From Halicephalobus mephisto (taxonomy: Eukaryota; Nematoda; Chromadorea; Rhabditida; Panagrolaimidae): DNA of 64,000 nt. The stretch spans positions 186,001 through 250,000 of the forward strand of contig SWDT01000122.1 of the NCBI GenBank assembly GCA_009193035.1, in the 5' to 3' direction. Shown piece after piece: positions 56,540-64,000 of this stretch (the stretch's first letter is position 1; every line of letters begins with the position of its first letter). Below the pieces are notes generated by a model. It ran no database searches. It worked only from the letters and a program-made list of their open reading frames with translations, and was not told where the DNA came from. The position numbers and the translations under genes were made by a program.

Positions 56540-58320
56540 AAATAGAAACTACACTTGTTTAGGTATCTGCAACAAAAGGGAAATTGAAGGTCGAAGCGAG
56601 ATTAAAATCAGATGCAGTGTTTAAAAAGTACAAAAAGAGAAAAAAGTGTCAAATACTATCTAGCCGAGGTTTGACATCACAGGTTTCAGATGTCCCTATC
56701 GTTTTCTCATCATCCACTTTTGTTAGGAATCGAACTCGGGGTTTTGGCGCGCAAAACCGGAATTTCGCCGCTGAACCAAATAAACCCAAACAACCCCTGA
56801 AAATTGTGCTTTTAAATTCCTATTCAATTTTGTGTTTTTTTATTTTTGAAAAATAAAGTTTTAAAAAACAAGCTAACTGCCATGCTTCAGTAGGTAATTA
56901 GCCGTATTGTGCAAGACTTACTATCTGAAGATAAAGAAATTCGAGATAAACAGTTTCCGAGAAGAAAGTTTTTATTAAAAAAATAAAAATAATCATTATT
57001 TGTTTTAAATTTTCCAATGAATAAAAATGATAAAAATAATCCACAATCACGGGATTCAGATTTTTAATATTCTTCTTCATAGATTAGCAGTTGATCAAGT
57101 AGAAAATGACTCGTAAATCAATTAAAAAATTAACTATTTATTATAGTACTATAATTTTAACAAATTCTCCCTTTACAGAAACCCCATAAGTCTTAAAGAA
57201 CTTCTTCCAGCCTCTGTGGAAACTTCAATATACTACTGTATTAAATCTTTTCTATTTTCGAATCTGTTTCCATATTTACCTGATATAAGGAGCAAGAGAA
57301 AAAAAGTTGGACCAATTCGAAACCGTTGATCTGAAAAATTTCCTTTCAACTTCTATGGAAATTTCAAGTCTCCATTGTGGTAGCTGTCTTGTTATGTTTA
57401 TTTCCTTTCCATAGATATTTAGCGTAGGGGGAATAAGAAAAGTGCAAAAATAAACCTGAGTAATCTAGAATCATCGATTTTAAAGACTTATGATAATCTT
57501 ACGTTTCAATTTTAAGGTAGTAGGAAAAAATATTAGACCAATTATGGTATTTTAAAATCTTGCATAGTGTTGTTATCATCATGGCCCAGATGTCTGAGCC
57601 CAATCCCAAAAGTTGATTTCCACACATAATTGGTAATTTATCTTATACCTTATATTTCTTCCTTTTATGTTTTCTGTTTGTGCATTTTAATGACTTTTTC
57701 ACTGCAGTTAATTCCTCTATACAAACATTTGAAGTAAAGAGGATAAAGAGATCAATAAAGATAAACTTGTTTTATCTATAGTTCTTGACATTGAAGATCT
57801 TTATATTCTACGATAATCTCGCATTTTTATTGTGATAACTTTCTTTCTACATTTAAGTCCTTTCTGTAAGCATTTGAAGTTAAAAATAGAAACACGAACA
57901 TTAATTGATCGGATTGCCAATTCTTGATCGAATATTTTCAAATTCCAACAATTAATGACATCTGTAATTGAACTAAACTAATCCCAACCCTCGGGATTTA
58001 CTACATCACTAGAGATTCTTGAAAACGATCATTTTTACATCATTCGAACCAAAGATCGCCTACGAAAGTTTATCTAAGATGTTGGTATATTTAATTGCGG
58101 AAAGCTACCTGTCAAAGTTCTAATCAATAGTTTTCCCTAATTATCTCTTAGAAGATGTAAAATTATGAACGACCCACAACATGAAAGAAAAAGCGTACAA
58201 AACAAGCATCTGATAACATATGAGCACAGTTTTGGATAGTTTCATTTGAGTAATTTAAATTCGTTATTATTCGCTAATCCTCTCTGATATTTGATTTAAA
58301 TTTTTATAGTTCTTAAACCG
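56540..58320. other. Intergenic DNA with a tRNA-like fossil and an inverse repeat copy
   Basis: 56721-56780 in minus orientation has TGGTTCAGCGG (A-box like) and AGTTCGATTCC (B-box like), but the T-stem does not pair and there is no matching acceptor stem, so it is a relic at best. 57530-57655 is an inverse copy of the 26.4-26.9 kb repeat. The rest is AT-rich with no gene. The acceptor-like TTTTTATAG at 58301-58309 precedes the transporter ATG. Confidence 0.4.
57530..57655 (-). repeat. Inverse copy of the 26.4-kb tandem unit
   Basis: Contains CATCATGGCCCAGATGTCTG, AGCCCAATCCCAAAAGTTGA and TTTCCACACATAATTGGTAA. These are reverse complements of the GGCCATGGTGATGACA, TTTTGGGATTAGGCT and TAATTATGTGTGGAAATC blocks at 26.4-26.9 kb. 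Confidence 0.75.
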
Positions 58321-58324
58321 AAAA

Positions 58325-61300
58325 ATGTCGAAACACAGTATTTCTGTACCGATGTCCTATGGACCGGCTATTCACATTGATGACTCTCTGGTTAAGAGAG
58401 AAGAAGACATCGCTGAAGCTCTAAAGAATAATGGTGAGGAAACGGAAGAATACAGTGAACTTGACCATATAGACAAGGTCTTCAAGGCGGTCAAGAGTTA
58501 TGGACCTTATCAGGTAGGGATTTCGGAGTTCAAAGGGTAACCAAAGTCGTAGTGTAAGATTGCATTAATCTCCTCATGTGTCAAGACTACTACTTGGAAT
58601 ATATCGTTTAAAAATAAAAAAAATCACTAATTTCATCATTAATTTCACTACTGATCCTTTGACTAAGAACATACTAAACAAAGATTCATTCAGATGTTCT
58701 TCTTTGCGACTTGCCAGTTGATGTCAATCTCGAACGCGATGTCCATGGTCGCTGGATTCTTTAAATTGGGGAACTTAATTCCTACTTACACTTGCAACGA
58801 TGATGTAAGTTCCTTATTCATTATCATATATCAAATATTTTTAAACAATCTAAATATCAACTTTTAATGAACTTAAAAAACTTAAATTCAGAAATACAAC
58901 TGGACCTTGACGCCTTCAGAAGTCAAGAAGAACTCCACCATGGCTTGTGAAATGATTACAGCTTGTAATTCGTTAACTTCAACTAACTTTTGGTACAGTA
59001 TGTATGAGGAATATAATTGGGTCTGTAGTGAATCCCAACACTTTCTGGCCACCTTCCAGTCCCTCCTACCCATAGGGGTCTTCTGTGGCTTTATGATTAG
59101 TGGACACATGAGTGACTACTTCGGAAGAAAATGGATTTTGATTGTTGGAGAAACCTACTCCACATTAAGTGGAATCGCATGTGCTTTGATTCCTAATTTT
59201 ACTGTTTATTTAGTATTTACCGCTGTTGGATCGCTTATCGGACCCATAAGTGCGGCAGCTAGTTTCTCTCTGATCGTGGAATCCGTGAATCCAAAATACC
59301 GGCTGATCCAGGGATTCAGTTTCCAATTCAGCTTAGGATTGATGGTGAGTTTTCAAACATAAACAAAAATAAAAGTAAAGAAAATCAAATAAAAATTATT
59401 TGCAATTTTTCGTTTCAAAACTCAGAGTAACTAAAAAGTTCGAAAATAACAATTGTAATTTTTCGTTTTGAAAGTAATTATAGATTTTTTTATTTTTTAA
59501 AATTAATTCCAGGCAGCAGGAGCTTTGGCTAGTTTAGCTGGTAATTGGAGAATCCATTTGTTAATTTCGAACATCATCGGTATCCCCGCCATTCTGATGA
59601 TGTTGAAACTAGAGGAATCTCCCAGATTCCTCCTTCAGAAAAGCAGATTCAAAGAAGCCGCTGATGCTCTGACGAGGATTGCCAAATTCAATGGGTTCAA
59701 AGATGTCGAATTTACTATAGAACAAATGGAAAAAATCGAATCTAACAACAAGAGAATTCAACGAAGAAGTTTACAGTAAGTTTGATTTCTGATGAGATAA
59801 TTCTAAGGCATGTATTTTTTTTATGATTTTTGATTCTAACGAAATTTGCACTCCTTCAATAGTTACTCCCCATGAGATTTGGTCTATTCGTAATAGATAT
59901 TTCTGGAGATATCTGCTTCTGTACGATGTCTGTTTCTCTACGATATCTGCTTCTCTACGATGTCTGCTTCTCTACGATACCTGCTTCTCTACGATGTCTG
60001 CTTCTCTATGATATCTGCTTCTCTACGATGTCTGCTTCTGTACGATGTCTGCTTCTCTACGATGTCTGCTTCTGTACGATATCTGCTTCTCTACGATGTC
60101 TGCTTCTCTACGATGTCTGCTTCTCTGCTCCTTTGCTATATTTGCTCCTCGGGACATCTGAATCTCTGCAGTAGTCATTCTCCTACGATATCTACTCCCT
60201 TACAATATCTCCTTCATTCCGACATTTTCTTTCCGATGATATTTGGTCTTCCGCGATATCTGTATTCTTATAAGAGTACTCTCCTATAGCACTCCTTCTC
60301 TCACGATATCTACATCCCTATAATGGTTACTCCTCTATGAGATTTGCTCCATTCGCAATAGGTACTCTCCCAGAGGTATCTGTTCCTCCATAGCACTCCC
60401 TCTTTCATGACATCTACATTTCTACTATAGTTACTCCCCTATGAAATTTCTTTCATAATAATCTAATTTTTGCTCTTGGACCAATTTTGAAGTACTTTAA
60501 TTTGGCCAAAATTTAATCAAGGAATCAAAAAATTGAAACCAGTGCTCTGTTTTATCAAAGTTGGAACTCAGAATTCGAAATCGAAATTTGGATTTTTTGC
60601 GTTAAGACAGAACTTATATGTCAAGGCTGGATCGAGAAAAGTTAAGTAAGATAAAGTACAGTTTTCTGAAATAGAAATATCTGCAGTTTCTTAACATAAA
60701 AAGTTTCAATTTCGATTTCGAACTTTGAGTTCCAACTTTGATATACAAAACACAGGGTAAGTCGAGAACACACAAAAAAGCGTAACTTTTAGATTGATAA
60801 CAAATAATAATCGTCAATATTAAGTTATATTTTTGTGGCAAAAGTCGAATATTCATGAAAAATGTGACGATTGTGCTATATTTCATAATTGTTACGGAAC
60901 CAAAAGTTATGATTTTTTATGTGAACTTAATACAACTATACATTCTATCTAATATATCAATATATCATACAATCCACCGCTATCAACACAAAGAGCGTAA
61001 TTTTTGGATTGATAACAAATAATAATCACTATTAAGTTCTAATTTCCGTCAAAAATGTTAAATATTCATGAAAATATGACGATTGTGTCACATTTTGCAA
61101 TTGTTACAGAACCAAAAATTACTTTTTTGTTCTAGGCTTAGCACCAGTACTTAGATATTGTGTAAATTAAATTTTTCCAGAAAACTCGACAACCTCAAGA
61201 AATACACCATCAAGGATCTTTTTGCAAATTGGAAAATGACCAAATATGCAATTTCACAAATTTTAACCGGAATAACAATGAACGTTGTAAATGATGTTTT

Positions 61301-62425
61301 ATTTTTCAACATCCAAGATTTGGTAAGAAAAATTAAATTATTTAAAATAAAAATTTTTGGATATTTTAATTAGTTTAAAATTTTTAAAAATAATTAAAAT
61401 ATTCAAAATTATTAATTTTTTTAAATATTTAAGTTTTCTAAAATAATTAAAATATTTAAAATTACTAAATTTTAAAAAAATGTTTAAATTTTCTAAAATA
61501 TTTAAATTTTTAAAAATAATTAAAATATTCAAAATTATTAATTTTTTTAAATATTTAAATTTTTAAAAATAATTAAAATATTTAAAATTATTAAACTTTT
61601 TAAAAATATTCAAAATTATTAATTTTTTTAAATATTTAAGTTTTCTAAAATAATTAAAATATTTAAAATTACTAAATTTTAAAAAAATATTCAAAATTAT
61701 TAATTTTTTTAAATATTTAAATTTTCTGAAATAATTAAAATATTTAAAATTATTAAACTTTTTAAAAATATTTAAATTTTCAGTCAGGAAGTCCATTTTT
61801 GAACACATTCCTGATGGGTGCTCTTAGACTCTGGACTCCATTTGCTGCAATTGCCCTCGAAAACGGTACACAGACAGTAGGACGTCGAAAACTTTTAGTA
61901 TTATCTCAAGGAACTGTATTTCTACTTTTTTCATTCATGTTCACAGTGGATTTATTTAATCTAGATGCATCAATGAGAACAGCAGGAACAATAGCTGCAA
62001 TAATCGGATACACTTTAGAATCCGGTATTGTTTGGACAGCTTACAAACTATATACAACAGAACTTTTTCCAACATGTATAAGATCAATTGCTTTATCCAC
62101 ATTCAGTTGTACAAGTCTCATCGGTTCCATAATAACACCTCAATTAGTATATCTAGCCAAATACTGGCATCCAATACCGTACTTCGAAGCTGTTTTAACT
62201 TCCGGATTATCTTGCATTTTCGCAATCATGTTCTTACCAGAAACCCGTTTCATCGCCTTACCTGAAAACATCCACCAAGCCACAAACCGAAAAGTCCTCT
62301 ACAAGGAAACCGGACTTCGAACATTCTCAAAAATCAACAAAGATCGAAGATCCAGTACAAATCTCTCCATCAGTGTCAACGATTTTGAAGAATACAAAAC
62401 AATCCTAGAACCTATCAAAGAATAA
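58325..62425 (+). CDS. SLC22-type organic ion transporter (major facilitator superfamily)
   Basis: Exons 58325-58513, 58694-58804, 58892-59344, 59513-59775, 61181-61322 and 61784-62425 join in frame to 599 residues. A 60-residue cytoplasmic N-terminus precedes membrane span 1. A large extracellular loop follows, with cysteines, glycosylation sites and EEYNWVCSESQ, corresponding to the EFxLVC element of organic cation/anion transporters. MFS motif A is GHMSDYFGRKWIL. Further SLC22 hallmarks are LEESPRFLLQKSRFKEAADA and ELFPTCIRSIALSTF. The expected 12 spans are present across the exons. Such plasma-membrane carriers move organic cations, anions or carnitine; the substrate cannot be told. TTTTTATAG ends 15 bp before the ATG, fitting trans-splicing. 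AATAAA at 62464-62469 overlaps the opposing mrps-5 3' region. Intron 4 contains a minisatellite and a MITE composite. Confidence 0.88.
59905..60440. repeat. 17-bp minisatellite (TCTGCTTCTCTACGATG), about 13 good copies
   Basis: Units TCTGCTTCTCTACGATG and variants (CTGTACGATA) run from about 59905 to 60130 in intron 4 of the transporter. A decayed continuation (ACGATATCTACTCCCTTACA) runs to about 60440. Because 17 is not a multiple of three, similar peptides appear in all three frames; none is a gene. Confidence 0.9.
60769..61130 (-). mobile_element. Composite MITE-like element, third locus
   Basis: Two modules with ACACAAAAAAGCGTAACTTT-type ends flank the AATATATCAATATATCATAC spacer, in the same arrangement and orientation as at 30176-30550. 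Located in intron 4 of the transporter. Confidence 0.75.
61365..61780. repeat. A/T tandem repeats in transporter intron 5
   Basis: Units such as AAATAATTAAAATATTCAAA and ATTATTAATTTTTTTAAATA fill the intron. Open frames here are artefacts. Confidence 0.7.
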
Positions 62426-62495
62426 AAACACCACTTTGATCTGAAGACATTTTTTAATCCAACAATAAACCTATTAATCATCTAATAAATTCAAA

Positions 62496-64000
62496 TTATT
62501 CCGGTTTCGGATTATAATCAGACAATCCAATTCCAGTCGGGATTTGAACAAGACCTTTTTCAGCCAATTCCTGTTGCTTAATCGCCCAGTTCTTTCTTTC
62601 ATCTCTTGTCCATCGAGCAACAATTCCATCTGCTAAAAGCCTAATTTTCGCTTGTTCTTGATTTCTAAAAGGATGTTTTCTCCATTCTGCATCCAAATGA
62701 CCCTGAAGTTTCGCATAAAACGGTGGAGGTTTAGGTTTATAAAGAGGATAACGACCTTCTCCATAGAAATCATCAAGTTTAAGACGCTAAAAATTACTAC
62801 TTAACATTACATTTAATCCACAAACTCACATCAATCAAAAGTAAATCTTCTTCACTTTTCAATGGAGAAAGAATCGGAGAAGCCACAACTTCAGGATAAT
62901 ACTGTCTTCCCGATTTCATTTCAACAACATGAAGTCCTTTTCTTTCCGCCAATTGTTGATGAGTTTCTTGATTCAACAATCCAGTAACAAAAGCATGAGT
63001 CAAAGCCAGGTAATTTTTTGTATTTCCTTCAACTTTCACATATATATCCTTAATTCCAATAGCTTCACAAATCTTCTGTAATCTCGGATGACATCGTAAA
63101 CCGAATCCAGCTGGTCTTCTTTGAGCAAATATTTTCGTATTTCTACATTCTGCATAAAAATCTTGGAAAATAGTCCTATCTTCTAATAACTCAACATAGA
63201 AAAGTTTCCTGGCAGCCATGTTCATAGCTTTAATGATAGCATTATTCGTTCTATGAATACCTGCTTTACCAACAGCATAACCAGCCAATCCTTTTCCATT
63301 ACCAGTTATAACCAAAGCAGACATTGTATGCACTCTTCCAAACACTCTAGTCATGTTAGAAGTTCTTTTCACCTAAAAACCAATTTTTATTTTTCATTAA
63401 AAACAAAACAATCCATCTTCAACTACTATTTTAAATCTTAGTTGCATTTTTTCAATACATATCAGCACTTTCATATATAACCACTAACTTTCAAAAGTGA
63501 AAAAAAGGTTTCCCATCTCACATAATCCTAAAACTTTCCGAATCTATTCACACACACTTCCAAAACATTACAAAATCATGTAAAAATTTTAAATTATCTT
63601 TAATTTCAAAATGTCTAAAAATCCCTATCGAAAATTTTCAAAAAATCATTTTCATAATAATATTAATTAAAAAATAACTGTCTCATAAAATTTAAATTAT
63701 TTCCAATTCCAAAATGCCTAAAAATTTCCATCAAAAACATAAAAAATTATTTCCAAAATCCAATTCTTACCTGCAAACAATAAGTTTGAAAATCATCCAT
63801 TGATATATCTCCTACATGTGGAGGTGGACCTAATTTTTGTCCAACAATTTGATGTCCACTAAATCCTCTTTCTAATGGATATAATTTTTCTCTTTTTCTT
63901 CTTTTACTTGTCATTCCACTTTCTTGAAGTGTTTTTCTTACAGCTAAATCAGATTCTTTAATTTCTTCTTCTAGTTGTTCTTTAACAAGAACAGGTTGCT
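62496..64000 (-). CDS. mrps-5: Mitochondrial ribosomal protein S5 (mrps-5), 5' part beyond the window
   Basis: Minus-strand exons lie at >64000-63771, 63372-62830 and 62786-62496 (stop at 62498-62496), all phase 0 with canonical sites. The visible part encodes about 355 residues. The middle exon carries the S5 N-terminal fold, RVFGRVHTMSALVITGNGKG then AGYAVGKAG, with the typical GxGxG-containing turn. It is followed by the S5 C-terminal domain, including AECRNTKIFAQRRPAGFGLR and IKDIYVKVEGNTKNYLALTH. The first visible exon has a basic SKRRKREKLYPLERGFSGHQ stretch typical of the extended mitochondrial forms. It is part of the small subunit of the mitochondrial ribosome. The start codon and targeting peptide are outside the window. 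It converges with the transporter, whose stop lies about 70 bp away. Confidence 0.9.

Noticed and set aside
56721..56780. Minus-strand tRNA gene
   Set aside because: A-box and B-box-like strings are present, but the T-stem does not pair and no acceptor stem can be formed.
1..64000. CRISPR array, operon or bacterial-type system
   Set aside because: The many direct repeats are eukaryotic satellites without spacers or cas genes; all supported genes have spliceosomal introns.

Overview
The window looks like nuclear DNA from a rhabditid nematode. Introns are AT-rich and end in TTTTCAG or TTTATAG-type acceptors. Two such acceptors sit within about 15 nt upstream of start codons, as expected for spliced-leader trans-splicing. 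TACTGTAG is common around exons. The gene set fits too: a nematode-type GH25 lysozyme, a BMP ligand, a metallothionein and a Mad1-like checkpoint protein. No species can be named from the sequence alone. All exon joins below were built by hand from splice signals and frame, without transcripts or database searches.

Layout: 1-4.9 kb is AT-rich repeat DNA. 4.9-6.2 kb holds a secreted protein of Pro/Gln/Gly/Tyr repeats. 7.1-8.1 kb holds a 50-residue metallothionein split by a repeat-filled intron, with GATA sites and a TATA box upstream. 9.2-10.8 kb holds a Mad1-like gene (mdf-1 type) with a tandem array of frame-neutral 30-nt mini-exons and an E2F-like promoter site. It converges with a minus-strand Hsp70-superfamily gene (10.9-15.2 kb) that appears to join a degenerate nucleotide-binding domain to a second, better conserved one. 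15.4-27.2 kb is a gene-poor repeat block containing several arrays and a few GC-richer islands.

27.3-31.4 kb holds a type I membrane protein with EGF-like repeats and a cytoplasmic tail with PPxY/LPxY motifs. It converges with a minus-strand Ser/Thr/Asn-rich surface protein, probably GPI-anchored (31.6-32.8 kb). 33-40.5 kb is repeat-rich intergenic DNA with a clear MITE. 40.9-43.3 kb holds a BMP-family ligand (tig-2/dbl-1 like) with a furin site and all seven cysteines. 44.9-46.3 kb holds the GH25 lysozyme. 46.4-55.2 kb is mostly repeats and includes two solo LTRs with exact 5-bp target-site duplications. 55.3-56.3 kb holds a small secreted cysteine-containing protein. 58.3-62.4 kb holds an SLC22-like organic ion transporter, converging with mitochondrial ribosomal protein S5 on the minus strand, which runs off the right edge.

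The genes do not form one pathway; this is an ordinary mixed chromosomal segment. The less usual content is the Mad1 mini-exon array, the Hsp70-like fusion, the very short His-tailed metallothionein, and a set of foldback and terminal-inverted-repeat elements. One of those families carries the short motif TCGTGTCGGGACC, variants of which are scattered through the non-coding DNA.
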